A stretch of DNA of 64,000 nt from Saccharina japonica. Taxonomy: Eukaryota; Sar; Phaeophyceae; Laminariales; Laminariaceae. How positions within the stretch are numbered: position 1 is the first letter of the stretch; every line of letters begins with the position of its first letter. Both the position numbers and the translations under genes were made by a program. This document shows, piece after piece, positions 1-12,144 of the stretch. The notes beneath the pieces are model-generated. The model saw only the letters and a program-made list of their open reading frames with translations. It was not told where the DNA came from and did not search any database. The DNA lies in the NCBI GenBank assembly GCA_008828725.1, contig MEHQ01002813.1, positions 418,141 to 482,140 on the forward strand, given 5' to 3'.

Positions 1-190
1 GAGCACAAATTCGTTGGACTTTCATTTTTGTGACGACTAACGTTTCAGAGTATACTTCGGTCATGAGATTTCTCATCCGGGGCAGCACTTTCATTTTTCT
101 CCAACATCATTTTTTCGGTGAGGTAAATACGACGCTCCTTGAGTGAGGAGCCCAGAAAAAAAATGGTGCACCTCTACCGTTGCAGGCGTC
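1..190 (-). mobile_element. MITE-A copy, cut by window edge
   Basis: It ends in the family terminal repeat (GGTGCACCTCTACCGTTGC then AGGCGTC) and carries the internal AATTCGTYGGACTTTCATTT and GGCAGCACTTT segments of the other copies. Only the left part of the reverse orientation is present. Confidence 0.75.
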
Positions 191-762
191 ACAAACTACT
201 TGGAATTAGTGTGGGATACATGTATCTCGTCACTAATAGGGGGAGGAACGCCGCTTGTGTTTGGAATTAACGCTTCAAACACAGCAGTGTCTGCATGGAA
301 TTGCGGGTATATAGCATTAACCCACGCATGAGCCAAGCCCACCGCTTCGCATACAGCACGAATGCTTCCAATTTCAAGAGGGCTTAATACTGTAATTACA
401 CGCCGTTTACTATGCCACGAGCCATGAAGGCTTGGTAATTACACGCCGAGTGTCCCCATCAAGGGCAACAGCGACCATGTGGACAAACCACGCCCACCAA
501 ACTTGCGGTCGTCAGAAGCATTTTGAATATTCCTCTGAGGCGGATAAAAGAGCAATGCCTCATGGGGGCAGTAATCCTGAGAACGACTTAGGATATATCT
601 TCCAGCGGTATTTCATAATTTACCGGGAATGTTTGACTCACTGATAGTATCTGGAGAAACTTCGTGGTCCGCAGTTCGGTATAATTTCAAACACGAAACG
701 TAAGCGGCGCAGCCGCGTTTTAGACCCGTTTCTGGCCTGTTTTGGGCCCGGGTCGGTGTCAG

Positions 763-806
763 ATTTAGGCTTAGGGTTACGGTTAGGGCTAGGGGTTGGG
801 TTGGGT
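763..806 (+). repeat. Degenerate TTAGGG-like telomeric tract
   Basis: TTAGGCTTAGGGTTACGG then TTAGGGCTAGGGGTTGGG: six or seven imperfect units of the TTAGGG type. Its short length and interior position argue for an interstitial relic. Confidence 0.5.
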
Positions 807-1423
807 TTACGCCCGTGCCTCGATCCCCAGCGCCAGAATCGTAATAACCAGCCCGACCCCTCGAAGATCTATCCTAAGTCTATAGGGTAGGCGGGTAAAA
901 GAGCAATCCATGCCTTATAAGGGTGGCGCCTTATTTTCCGAGTTCCTCCCCCATGAGGAGCTCCTTTTGCCACCCAAAACGTAACTTCGAGGAATTTGTG
1001 TTCACGCGTACGTGCGTGACCACCATTTCTAAGCGCGCATGTCCTAAAACATAGTTCCTACCTAGCAAAGCTATCCTATATTTTTGCCGGCAGTGTGATC
1101 ACTGGAGGAGCTCAACCAGTCGGAAAATAATATTGCCTCAGAGGGTCAAACAGTGCAACCCCTACCGTCGGGGGAGTCCTAGGCGCCGTCATTTCCATGT
1201 TGTTTTCCTTTATACGAACGAGGGTGTATTTCGCCCCTCGGACAGGAAGCGTTATCGCGTGAAGCTTAGCCAATCAGATTCGATTTTTGTCGTTCATTCC
1301 AAAAGGGTGCTTAGGGCCCGAATTAACGAGTATAAAAGAAACTCAATTTGGAAAAAATTAAATTCAAATTCGCTTTTCATTGGTCAACACACGCACCAGC
1401 ATCAAAGATTAGGATCTTGGGGT

Positions 1424-1505
1424 CTACTCGATTTGAATTGGACGAAAAAAAATACGAAGAAGGTCCCTGGACCTTCTTTTGGGTAGAATTCAAATCAAAT
1501 TGAGG
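1424..1505. repeat. Small palindrome
   Basis: CTCGATTTGAATTGGAC on the left pairs with GAATTCAAATCAAATTGAG on the right around a perfect core hairpin, AAGAAGGTCC / GGACCTTCTT (1458-1479). Confidence 0.6.
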
Positions 1506-2246
1506 AGTTGGCACGACTTGGACCGGGATGGCCACGGTGGGCAAACGCCCCCGGTGAAATCTGGTCATTTCTTGGCCGCATCGAGGACCACGACCGAGGC
1601 GACAACGCGTGAACCACGACGCGAGGCCACCGGGACAACAGCCGCGCCCACGCTTACAGACCATAGAACATCGTACCCCGGCGGTGACGCCTCAAAAGCA
1701 ATCATGGCGGTCGCAATCCCAACTTTTCAACCAGCTCGATGTGCCAACCCGACCAAAAACCGAGCGATCGACGCAAAAACAGCAGGATACGTTCAAGACT
1801 TTAATAGCACCATCGCCGTCCCTGTCTCGCCCGTGGCGTTCCAGGGATCCCTACGCCCGCCCAGGAGACCCTGAGAGCGATAGCTTCCTATCCTGGGCCG
1901 CCGAAAGCAAAAGTATGCTGGCGGCGGCGCGCACGCGCCGACGCATACCTTCCCTCTCGTCTCCTCTCGTCGATTTTTTTCACCCCCAGGCTGTGACGCA
2001 TGCTGCGTTTTTTTATTTCAGAAATATTTGAACGAGCGATTCACTATTTGCAAACCACTTTTTTTTTTGCGAAATCACATTCAAATAGGATTTTATTTTC
2101 TAAATTGAATTTCCCGCTGTCTTCGTTAATACGGGCCCTTACCGCTCGCCTCTGTTTTAACCAAGCTTAGAAAGCACTAACTAACTAACGCGTCTTACTA
2201 TACTTGTTGTGCCCCTCCTCCCCTCCCCCCCGTTAAAAACATGCCG

Positions 2247-2289
<43 letters not shown>

Positions 2290-2297
2290 CACTGCAG

Positions 2298-4114
2298 GCC
2301 TTGGTCGACCACCCTGCTTTCTTCGAAGATCTGGGATTCACTGGCGGCGTGCCCTCGGGATCGTCACTGACTGACCCCTGTTTCGTTCCTCATTTCGCGG
2401 TTGACTACGAGGCAGACATCATGGGCACCCAGGTGAGCTTCGTATAATGGTCCTCCCCCTTTCGCAAACATTTTGAGTAATTTTTCGGTACCCAAGGTAT
2501 GCAAGGATGGGGTAGATTAATCGCTGGGTGAATGACCTGAGCTACGTAGTGTTCTTGACGCAAAAGAGACGCGATGTAACTATACGAGGGTAGGGGGGGG
2601 TTGTAGTGTACATCGTCGTCTCCTGCGAAAAACAAGTAATATATTCGCCCTAACTCAAGACAAAGTGTACTGTAGTTGTCTCTGTTTCGGCTATTCCTCA
2701 GACTCCCCATTCTGTTTGCGCTATTGTTGTTACGAGTTGTTTCTTGGTTTATACGTGGCCGTGTAAATATACTATTTTTCCATCTTTCGCTGAATTAATT
2801 ATTTTTATTTCCCCCCCATACCACGAACAACCTAAACCTACCTAAAACAATATATATATATTTGTTCTATATTCTACACAGACCACGCGTGGATGTATGT
2901 ACTGCTCTGTCTCATTATGTCGACTACATAGTGCACTCCACCTGCTACAACACACCACGTAGTCAGCGCTGATCCCGCTCCCATGCCCTGATGCTACGGC
3001 CCTCGCGACCAAGCCGACCCCGTTCACGGGACGCCCTAATACTTATACTCGTAAGGACCCCTCTTTTATATATTATTGTCATTAATATTCCATCCAATCA
3101 ATCCTTAACTCATTGGGCAAAGCTCTCCAATGTTCGCGTTGAGGCGTGCAACGCTAGGGGATAGGGGTAGAGCAATCCCTCGGTAGGGGTACCACTTTTA
3201 TGCTCAATATTTTCTGACCGGTTGCGCTCCTCACGTGAGTAACCACCGGATACTATTATACTATTATACTATTATACTATTATTATACTATTATACTAGT
3301 ATTATTTTACTGCCATATTTGTTTTTGGACTACCGCATTGGGAGGTTTGGTCGGGTTGCGCGGACGAATGTTTTCGAAGTCATGTTTCGGGTGAGATATG
3401 GAGCTACTCATGTGAGGAGCTCAGAGAACTCTGCTCCTCCTCTACCGTGGGATGACTCGGTACTGTACCGTTATTTGGCTAAAATATGAAAGAGATACCG
3501 TTATTTGGCTAAAATATGAAAGAGATACCGTTATTTGGCTAAAATATGAAAGAGATACCGTTATTTGGCTAAAATATGAAATATATACCGTTTTTTGGCT
3601 CCTGAGCCCAAAATCATCGGCATTTCCTATCCATTCTTGTTTGTGCAGCGTAGGGTGTTCCGCATGGCTAGGCCATTAGATTGTTCATCTGGGGCATTAT
3701 AAATCAGTTTTCGGGTGACTTACTAATGCCTTACTAATGGTACAGAGATCTTCATGCGAGGAGCCCCACTCTACGATGCTACTTCTTACATACCTGACTC
3801 TAAATCGCGCGCCTGTATATCTCATTTTCCTTTCCAATTTTCAGGGCGATCGCGCGGCTGGATGTCAGGAGGAGTGCGCCCTCTGTGCCGACGGCTCTTC
3901 GCCCTGCCAGAACTGCTTGGAGGGCTACCCGTCGGCCACGGTCTGCGACAACCCGGAGAGGTACGTGTTCTGGGACGCTCTGCACTTCACGACGGAAATC
4001 CACCACATCCTGGGCGAAGCTATCAGGCAGTGCTCCAAAGACCGCCCCAACTATGGCCGAGACTGGGTGAAGGTGCTTTGTGTCGATGAGACGGTATATG
4101 GTTCTGCGCCCTGA
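2298..4114 (+). CDS. GDSL esterase paralogue, last two exons only (partial)
   Basis: Exon 2298-2432 encodes 45 residues (ALVDHPAFFEDLGFTGG to MGTQ). Exon 3845-4114 encodes 89 residues and a TGA stop, with a CQNC cysteine cluster and YVFWDALHFTTEIHHIL, the block V Asp and His. Both joins are phase 0 (CTGCAG acceptor, GTGAGC donor; CAATTTTCAG acceptor). Splice positions and phases match the last two exons of the complete minus-strand paralogue, so the two genes converge. No upstream exon with the GVAASG or SNEP segments was found in 1-2297. Either those exons lie before the window or this is a 3' fragment. No stop or frameshift interrupts what is visible. The (CTA)n tract at 2249-2288 forms the end of the upstream intron. 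Confidence 0.82.
3466..3605 (+). repeat. 30-base minisatellite, about 4.5 copies
   Basis: Unit TACCGTTATTTGGCTAAAAT plus ATGAAAGAGA starting at 3466, 3496, 3526, 3556 and partly 3586. The unit resembles the MITE-A subterminal GTACCTTATTTTGGCTG, and MITE-like TTTGGCTCC sequence follows it. It lies in the last intron of the plus-strand GDSL gene. Confidence 0.85.
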
Positions 4115-4173
4115 CAGGTTGAGTAAGGCCCCTCGACCCCGCCGCTTTCCCCCTGACCCCTGGCTCACCGAAC

Positions 4174-4446
4174 GCCACTGGTGATTGGTTTAACAGGGGG
4201 TTGCTTTTAAGTCCATTAGTTTCAGCGGATGAGAGCCACTCCGCCGAGTGACCACCATACTTCTTCGCGTTTTTTAAGTCGTAACGCTTTACGTTTTTGA
4301 GGTATGCACCATCATGGTATGCGTGGTTACTCTGCGACAACAACCTATCACTGCGTTCAGTTTTGAGTGAGGCACGGAACCACTCGCCCGAGTGCAGTAA
4401 ACGTGGTAGTGATAATCAGGCTACCCCTCCTACCGTAGCACCAGTT
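4174..4446 (-). mobile_element. MITE-B copy, just 3' of the first GDSL gene
   Basis: One end reads CCTACCGTAGCACCAGT, the other GCCACTGGTGATTGG. It has internal CCACTCGCCCGAGTG and CGAGTGACCACC palindromic cores and a central TATGCACCATCATGGTATGC, shared with 8044-8310 in the opposite orientation. Confidence 0.65.
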
Positions 4447-5397
4447 TGGGTTTGGCATGGCCAGAAGTGCTCGTTAAGTTTGACACTCGTCACGGGCATG
4501 TTGCTGCTCCATGCCATACTGCACGGATGCATTCTTCATTTATGAGTATGGGCCTCTATCTGGGCCCTTTGTTGAAAAGTCACGGTAGGACGGGGGGGAT
4601 GCATTTGGAGACGCTTGTTTAAGCTAAATACCTTTGTTATGTGCAGTTTTTGAAGAGTTTTCTTGCTTTTCGGTTCACGTTATCATGCATTTTACATGGC
4701 CACGGAGCTATATATCTGTGGCGCTGTGCCCCAACGAAAAAGGAAAACTTATGTTGGTAGGTGAAGGCACAGAGCCCCTCGGGCAAGTGATAGCATGGTG
4801 GTGCACCTCCCCTAACCCCGGCGAGGAAATCAGGCGGTACACCTCCGCTCCTCTACCGTAGCTAGCGATGACCTTCGAGTACCTAGCGAATCACTATATC
4901 CAGCCAGTCAGGGTGAGGGTTTCATCCCCGCTGCATGTGTCTGTGTGCACCATATCGCTGGTGTTTGTTCGAAGGTTGGCGACGTGGTGAATGGTACAGC
5001 AGAAGCAGTACGTATTATGGTTTTGGAAAGGCGAACGGGGACAAAACAAAAACACAAGCATCGAGACGGGAGTTCCATAATAACGTGGGGGGGGGGGGGG
5101 GGGGGCAGTTGGGAAGCTATACCGCCGGCTGTAAGGCTCTTATATCTGTCTGGTTTTGATATGCGTCCACGGCGTTGTATGCATCGATAGGGCTGGTGTG
5201 ACGCATTCTACGGGCGCGATGTTGTATAGGGCAATCGTCTGCCAGATATGTATGCAGGTACGGGTACGGTGTTAAAACATGCCGGTAAAGCTGTCTGTCT
5301 GATTTGAAATGCGACCCAGGAGGGGGCACGTTTTAGGGGTTTACCGTGTACCGCGTTTGAAGGTGTACCGTGCACCGTGTACCGCGTTTTGGTTTTC

Positions 5398-5540
5398 ACG
5401 GTATGCCCCGCCATGGAAGTGGTTTGAAATCTAAAGCTGCTATAACATATTGTTTCCGGGATATGCCCCGCCATGCAGAAGCCGTTTTAAGCCTAAAGGC
5501 CCAACGCGTTGAAAATTCGCGATATGCTCCATCATGGGGA
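5398..5540 (+). repeat. About 61-base imperfect tandem repeat
   Basis: GGTATGCCCCGCCATGGAAG, GATATGCCCCGCCATGCAGA and GATATGCTCCATCATGGGGA recur at about 61-base spacing. The same heptads occur inside MITE-B copies, so it was probably seeded from that element. Confidence 0.55.
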
Positions 5541-5642
5541 GTGGTATACGTTGTTATGAACACAGTCAGTAACGTTTTTTGTTTTTGTTTTGGTTTTGAA
5601 TGAGGGACAGCCCTACAGGGCCCATCGCGCCACGGTGAAACC

Positions 5643-5915
5643 CTAACGCTGGTGGCGAAAAGGGGGGGGGGGGTGCTTGTTTTTCACCTGCACAGAGCCA
5701 CTTAGCCGAGTGACTGCTTGACTGCGTTGTACCCTTAACGTTTTTTTTTGTTTTTGCTATTGTTATATTATGCACCGCCATATCAGGTTTTGTTACGTAA
5801 GGCGAACAAACTATGTTTAAGTGCAAATTTCTGTTAGATTCGGAGTCACTCGTCCGAGTGGCCAAAACCCGGAAGGGAAAATGTGGAACCCCCCCCCCCT
5901 GTCGTAGCACCAGTC
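5643..5915 (-). mobile_element. MITE-B copy, diverged
   Basis: Ends in CTGTCGTAGCACCAGTC and has a CACTCGTCCGAGTG core and an AGCCACTTAGCCGAGTGACT segment. The left end AACGCTGGTGGCG is degraded. Contains G and C homopolymers. Confidence 0.55.
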
Positions 5916-7649
5916 GGGGCGTCGCGTAGCGTGGACTTGGCCCTTCACGGCTTATTATGTAGACGGTGTTGCATGGGATACTGGTCACAGGGAGTTGTGG
6001 GTGAATGGAAGGTACCTTCTCTGCAGCAGGGTGTTGTGGCTGAAGGGAAGGTGCCTGCTCAGCTCAAACCACGGGGCATACGTAAAATTCTGTTTGTTTA
6101 TGGGTGTTGTTAACGTTCCGCACACATGAGAGTCTAGCGGACGTAGCCGATACGCCGAGGCCCACCGGTCCCGCTACGTCTTTCTTTCTGCTCGGAGTGG
6201 TTCGTGTTTCCTCTAAGTGCATCGTGCTCGTGGAGAACCTAACACCGCTGATATATCGTGGTTTATAGGACCCCTTCGGACAAAACATATACCAGGTATA
6301 TATAAGCAAATGAAAAACAAAGTCGTTTTTTATTTCAGTTGCGATACTATTTCTGGTATAATTTCCACATTTTCGTTACTCCCTACGACGGAAAACGTCA
6401 TTTCTCCAGTTCGAATGCTCAGAGTTTCAACCAATGAGTAGTTTCAGAGAGCCTAGATCATGGTCAACATTTGTGTCTCAGGACGCATATCGATCAAACG
6501 CCTTCATCGCGAAATATGCCTCTACTACTCGAAAACGACTCGCCATCCAAGCCGAATTTGAAAAATAGCAGTTTCTCCGGCTGCTGGTACTGGTTTAACT
6601 CAGATGTTCGACGAGGACGCCGAACACTAGTAGGTACACGTACCTGAGCCTCTAGTTCGACCCTTCTTAGCGTCCTACGTGCCCACCGCAGAGTGTAGAT
6701 ACCAAACAAGAGCTCCGAAACGATCCAAATCTTGCTGCGGAGCACTTTCGTTTCGTGATGCAAACACAGCAATGCTTGCCCTCCCTTGCAGATCCAAGAG
6801 CCCCAATACCTCCTAGAGATTATAACGAACAAGCTATACGTTGGCCGGTCGAAGGTCTGAGCATTAGAACTGGAGCTATGTCGTTTTCCGTAAGGAGTAC
6901 TGATATGGTATTATTACAACAGAAATAGTATTGCTGCTGTAAAAAAAACGAAAAGTATATATTTTTCAACACTCAAGCAGGGACGGCCGGGGATTTGGAT
7001 ATCATACACCTAACCCCCAGGGCCCGAAAATTGTTTTTTTAAACATAATTTTGTTTTTCAGTGTATCCAGCGTTTATCGGTGTACGTATCATGTGTGATT
7101 TGTGTGACAGAGTACCGGAGAGGCGCAAACCCTCACATCGAGTCAAATAGCGTAACATGATACCACACATACATCCGGTCGTGCGACTATTTTACCTTGA
7201 ATGCTTGTTCTGCTTTGCCACGATGTAATATGTGAGTACACGACGTGTGTACAGAAGCATGTGGGACTTGTGTGGGAAGGCAAGCTGTCAATGACACCAG
7301 GCAGGTCCAGCAGTTGGTTTCCCTGGTCGATTATCATTGCAAGGGTATATACACAAGTGTCGAAGATACCTACCTGGCTGGGGTCTATCGATCTATCTGC
7401 TGAGAAGGAAGGAACCTGCATGTTGATCCGACCAAGCTTGTCGACCGAATACAATGTGCCAAAGCAAGAAAATAACGCACTCGGCATCCCATGCCAAGCC
7501 TGCCGATCCCACGACTCTTCGGGGCCTTCTGATCCACCTTCGAGCGAGCTCATAGCTCCTTTGTTCCGCTCACTACTACTGCAGTCGCTGTCACTACTGC
7601 TGCAGTCGCTGTCACTACGCAGTTGCTGCCTACTCGTATAAGTCGCAGC

Positions 7650-7850
7650 GCCGCCCAGTAGTATTGTAGTACTATGGAAGGCCTTGTATCAAGCAGGGGA
7701 CGGCTCTCTACCGTCCCCTGTGTTCAATAGAGGGAGAGAACGGTGTCCAGTAGTATTGGAGTACTATGTAAGGCCTTGTATATCAAGTAGGGGGGGGGGA
7801 CGGCTCTATACTGTCCCCTGTGTTCAGTTTTATATAGTTATTGTACAGGC
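7650..7850 (+). repeat. Two-copy tandem repeat of about 95 bases
   Basis: CAGTAGTATTGTAGTACTAT with GGACGGCTCTCTACCGTCCC recurs as CAGTAGTATTGGAGTACTAT with GGACGGCTCTATACTGTCCC. Each unit contains its own GGGGACGG/CCGTCCCC hairpin. Confidence 0.65.
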
Positions 7851-8043
7851 GTAGAGGGAGGGGACGGTCTCAGGTACCCCCCCCCCTGTCAAAAGGTCAA
7901 AGTTGAAAAACTCGACGTGAGGTGTCGAAAAAACAAATTTTGACTACCCTCGACTCAAGTACTCTTTTTTGAAAATACGGAAGGGGCCCCTTAAAATATC
8001 CAAACATTTTTCGCGCTCGGTTCGTTAGTATGGGGCCGTTAAA

Positions 8044-8310
8044 GACTGGTGCTACGGTAGGCGGGGTAGCCTGATTTTCACTGCCACGTTTACTCCTCTC
8101 GGGCGAGTGGCTCTGTACCTCGCTTAAAACTGGACGCAGGAATATGCTGTTGTCGCAGGGTAGCAAGCATACCATGGTGGTGTATATCTCGACAACGTAA
8201 AGCGTTAAGACGTAAAAAACCGCGAAGAAAAAAGGTGGTCACTCGGAGAGTGGCTCTCATCCAATGACAATAATGGACTTAAAAGCGACCCCCCTACCGT
8301 AGCACCAGTC
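8044..8310 (+). mobile_element. MITE-B copy, complete
   Basis: 267 bases from GACTGGTGCTACGGTAGG to CCTACCGTAGCACCAGTC; the terminal inverted repeats are perfect for 17-18 bases. The GCTACGGTAG core is shared with MITE-A ends, suggesting the two families used related transposases. No coding capacity. Confidence 0.82.
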
Positions 8311-9294
8311 TAAAGCAACTCAGATGTATTCATACACGTATGCATTTACGTACTGTAGAGGTGCACCCACTTTGTTTCTGAGACGGTGGTCACTTAAGGA
8401 GCTAGATATACCTCTCACCCAAAAACTAATTCTGGAGGGAAAACAAAGTACTACCCGACGAAGAATCCAAGGCACACACGCACGCACGCGTCGACGGTGC
8501 TCCTCATCGGAGGAATGGCCCAATATGGCATACGCCTTATCGCCGAAAGACTTGTTGGTTTAGTTTGTACTTTTTTGTCGATACATACGTACCTAAGCCA
8601 CAAGATATTATGAATCGGGCTTCAAATCTCAGTTTTCTTGGGGTCAGGTTTCGGGTGGGGGAAGAGATAATCCCGCAGGCGAAGAAGAGCGGCCGGAGAT
8701 ACTGGGCGCATCCCCCAACTTAAGGTGGCATGCATCGGTGACGGCTGTTTGAGCTCAAAGATGCACCCCCAATGCCTATAGCGTAGCACGGCCAGTCTGC
8801 CTGTGACGATTATCAGTCCCCGAGAGATACACACTCTGTACTCGCAGCCAAGCAGTGTTGTAGACCGGAATATTTTGACCACATATTTTACTGTATTGTT
8901 GCATATATATCAGATCATAATATCATATTTTCATGCTTCGTATATACTACAGCTGTAGGAGTAAATCTACAACCAACTCGCCCTGCTCACCTAATAAAGA
9001 ACGCAACTAGAGTACCACCTCCTCTCCGCCTGTTCCACCTCATACAACACCTTAAATCGACCACAAATAAAATAGCAGCAGCGGCAGCAGCAGTAGTCTA
9101 CGCTGCGTTCAAGCGCAAAAACACGCCGACGCTTTCTTCCTGGTGTTACCAGTTGAGAGCTACTGGTACACACGAATACGCAAGTTATTCGAAAGCAAGG
9201 ATCGCCAACACCAAAGCTCCCGGTTTAATCTATTCTGCGGGAGAGATAGCTGGCTGCTCAACGCGGCCCACGCCTCAATCGTCTTACTCCTCCT

Positions 9295-9985
9295 GTGCCA
9301 GGAAAACAGACAGTGGGGAAAACGTTAGCAAAATCAAACCACCACCAAAAAACCTACCCGTGCACAACAAAGCTAACAATAGAGGGGAAAAATCGGATAA
9401 ACAGTAACAGACCTCTAACAAAAACGAATGCCTCATCTTCTTCTTGTATCAGGAGAGAACAGGCCTCGGGGAAACGAAAAACCATGCACAACAACAAAAA
9501 AACGCTTCAGCCCACGCTGCCGCTGTTGTTACTATCAATTGAAAGTTACATACGAAGAGGCGGTTTCCTCCTAAAGTAGGCGTTTTCCTCCTAAAGAAAA
9601 ACTCGCCCCAAAGCTCCCGCATTAATTTCTCCTCGGTCAACGAAAGGTGAGAGACAAAGGTCCAACATGGCCGATGCCTCAAAACATATTGGCGCCCCGT
9701 TGGGACAAAAGACCACGGAAAAGTAAAAGTACACCACAACAAGCCACCGACATGTCCTATTCCTGGTGTCACGCGGTGTCACGCGGTTTTTATTTGCTGA
9801 GCGAGAGGTCAGGAGACAAACGTCCAACATGGCTGATGGCTTAACAATCTTATTCCCGTGTCAAGAGAACGAATCACAGGAAACGCAGGCAAACCACAAC
9901 GCATAAAAAACGGAGACAGCAAAATACATGTCTTCGCTGTGTGTCAGGAGAACAGACCACGAGAAATGCAGGCAAAAACGACCAA
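9295..9985 (+). repeat. Scattered repeat around GTCAGGAGAACAGACC
   Basis: TGTGCCAGGAAAACAGACAG (9294), TGTATCAGGAGAGAACAGGC (9446), CGTGTCAAGAGAACGAATCA (9857) and TGTGTCAGGAGAACAGACCA (9938) are each followed by GGAAAACG-like and AACCACAAC-like sequence. Two copies of CGTCCAACATGGC (9660 and 9820) lie between. Degraded; no gene seen. Confidence 0.45.
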
Positions 9986-11892
9986 AAACGACCATCAAAC
10001 ATACAAAACCGACCCAAGAAACCTTGCAATAAACCGAAAACAAACAGCCCACTAAAAAACGTCGTGTGCTCGTACTACTGTAGAGAGCTGCCTGTGTCTA
10101 TGATACTTCATCGGCGGGCACACACGCCGTGTGTCCGTCCACCGTGTGCACCCTTATGCAAAACGCCGCTTCGAAAACTGTAACTGCCGTGGACGTACAC
10201 CAATACCTGGTACGTCTTTTACGGTACCTATTATTACGTTTGGTAATATATATGTGTCTTGACTATGTTATCCAGAGGGGGGGGGAAGGCTACTGTGGGT
10301 TGCACCAACTCCCTCCCCCCCCCCTCCTTCGTCGTACGCAGGCCTCCGACACGCCCAATATAAAGCGACACGCCCGTCTATCTATCGCGGTACTTGGAAC
10401 GAGCGGAACACCCCCCCCCCCCCCCCCCCCCCCTCGCTCGTGTTCGCTCGGTTATTGAGTGCTGTCCAGGCAGCCTGCCTTATGAAAAACTTTCCTTACC
10501 CGCACCCCACCAGGTCATATACAGGAGAACGCACTGGGTTGACGACCTCTACTCTGTTACCGCGTGCCACAACAACGAGTGGCCATGTACTTACTTAAAA
10601 AAACCTTTGGAATTGAACTCCAGGAGAAGCACCTTCTACTCTCGAACGTATACCATTTCGCTGCCACTACGCTCTTACCCACCCTCTGCTCCACCCATTG
10701 TGGGATGCGTATGCGCGGGTGTGCGAATGGTTGAGTGAGTGAGTGAGGTGAGGGGGGGGGTGGGTGGGTGGGTGGGTCGGAGAGTGACGAGTGCTCACGA
10801 CTTTCGTACGACGGCCTGTCTCCTCTGCGGCCGCCTATTCATACTCGCGGGCCTCTCTGCTTCTATTATACCAAGCAGGGTAACTCTCTAGCCCTGTCCT
10901 TTGTTTTTCTGCCGCCCACTTTATTGTTACGCTGTCATCTCTGACCGATGCTTGCCTTTTTTTGCACTGCTGTTCTGGAAAGTGCGGGATGTTAGCACTT
11001 GTTTTACACACCCTGGTATGATACATTCGACCCTATGATACATAACACGTGCTTCCTCGCTCGAAGCACCCGGCGTGCCACGAGGAGAGTTCTCCTGTCT
11101 TACACCTCCGACGAGAGGGAAAAAGCCGATTAGCGTCTTCCCCCCCCAAGGTTTCTTCTGCCTGTTCATGTCTCGAGCGTGCGCGCGCAGCCCCCCGCCC
11201 CCCGAGCGTTACTCTTTACTCTTCACACGGAAGCGTCCTGATCTGCGTCTTCTGCCCAAAGGTTTCCGCTTGGCTCCTTTTTTTATCCAACGTGCAACCG
11301 AAAAAAAACGGAGCTACTCTCTATGATTACCGAAGCACAACGCCGGGGTGAGAACCAAAACATCATACTTGGGGTACTTGATTGATACTTGGGGGTACAT
11401 ACACATCCTGGTATTCCCTCTATAAATCGGCAACCGCAATGCCGGGTGTGAACAAACTTCATACCAGGCACTTGATACTTGGGTACACGTCCTGGTATGT
11501 AGTATGTGGTTCGTCAGCAGCATGGGTGTTCCCTACGTTGGACGCAGAGTTGCTTCCTACCCCCCCCGATTAAAAACAAGACAACTCGAGCCCTTTGCTT
11601 AGACGCAGAGTTTGCATTTGGAAGCCCAAGCGTTTGTATATAACGGGACTCCTCGCGCCCCGAGGAGCTGCATACCTTGTGGGTTTATCCAATGCCGTAA
11701 TTTACAAAAATAATCCTTGGACACCTACTACCCAGGCAGCTTGAGGGATGGGCATCGTGATTGGCGTACAATGTTTCCCAACACTGAATGTTGAGTATGT
11801 CATATGAAGCTCCTCAGGGTGAATATATCTCCAGGAAAATAGGCGCTATATGATAGTCTTGCTATCTATGACCCCCCTACAGCCCACGTCTC

Positions 11893-12144
11893 TTACAACT
11901 CCCGAGGGCAGAGTTCCTCGACCCACGGCTGGTCGTAGTTCGGCTCGTCTTTGGCGCACTGCCTGATGGCTTCGGCCAGGATCTGGTGGAAGCCGGTAGT
12001 GAAGTGGAGGCTGTCCCAGAACAGGTACTTGTCCGGGTCAGAGCAGGCCGTGGCGGACGGGTTGCCCTGGAAGCAGTTCTGGCACGGGGAGGTCTGGTCG
12101 GCGCAAAGGTCGCACTCCCCCTGGCACCCGACAGCACGATCGCC
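11893..12144 (-). CDS. GDSL esterase exon 10 (Cys insert and block V)
   Basis: 83 codons plus stop, beginning GDRAVGCQGECDLCAD and containing KYLFWDSLHFTTGFHQIL with the catalytic Asp and His. The acceptor is AATTTTCAG. It aligns with the plus-strand terminal exon at 3845-4114 and is shorter by six residues at the C-terminus. Confidence 0.94.
   Translation of the reverse strand, partial: GDRAVGCQGECDLCADQTSPCQNCFQGNPSATACSDPDKYLFWDSLHFTTGFHQILAEAIRQCAKDEPNYDQPWVEELCPREL

Larger units (their letters stand above)
191..2297. other. No gene seen upstream of the first GDSL exon
   Basis: Contains the telomere-like tract, diverged MITE-like palindromic segments (960-1190), the small palindrome at 1424-1505 and a (CTA)n tract at 2249-2288. 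Open frames at 1479-2031 overlap in several frames and lack any family motif. If the plus-strand GDSL gene is complete, this is intron. Confidence 0.5.
4447..11892. other. Spacer between the convergent GDSL genes
   Basis: Apart from the MITE-B copies and tandem repeats listed, it holds homopolymers (G run at 5090-5105, C run at 10409-10432), a GGGT run (10758-10777) and AT-rich stretches. No exon with recognisable content was found. Confidence 0.5.

Noticed and set aside
2241..2297. ATG with a run of leucines before the first GDSL exon, resembling a signal peptide
   Set aside because: The run is the (CTA)n microsatellite ending in a CTGCAG acceptor. The paralogue has an intron boundary at exactly this place and its own signal peptide far upstream.
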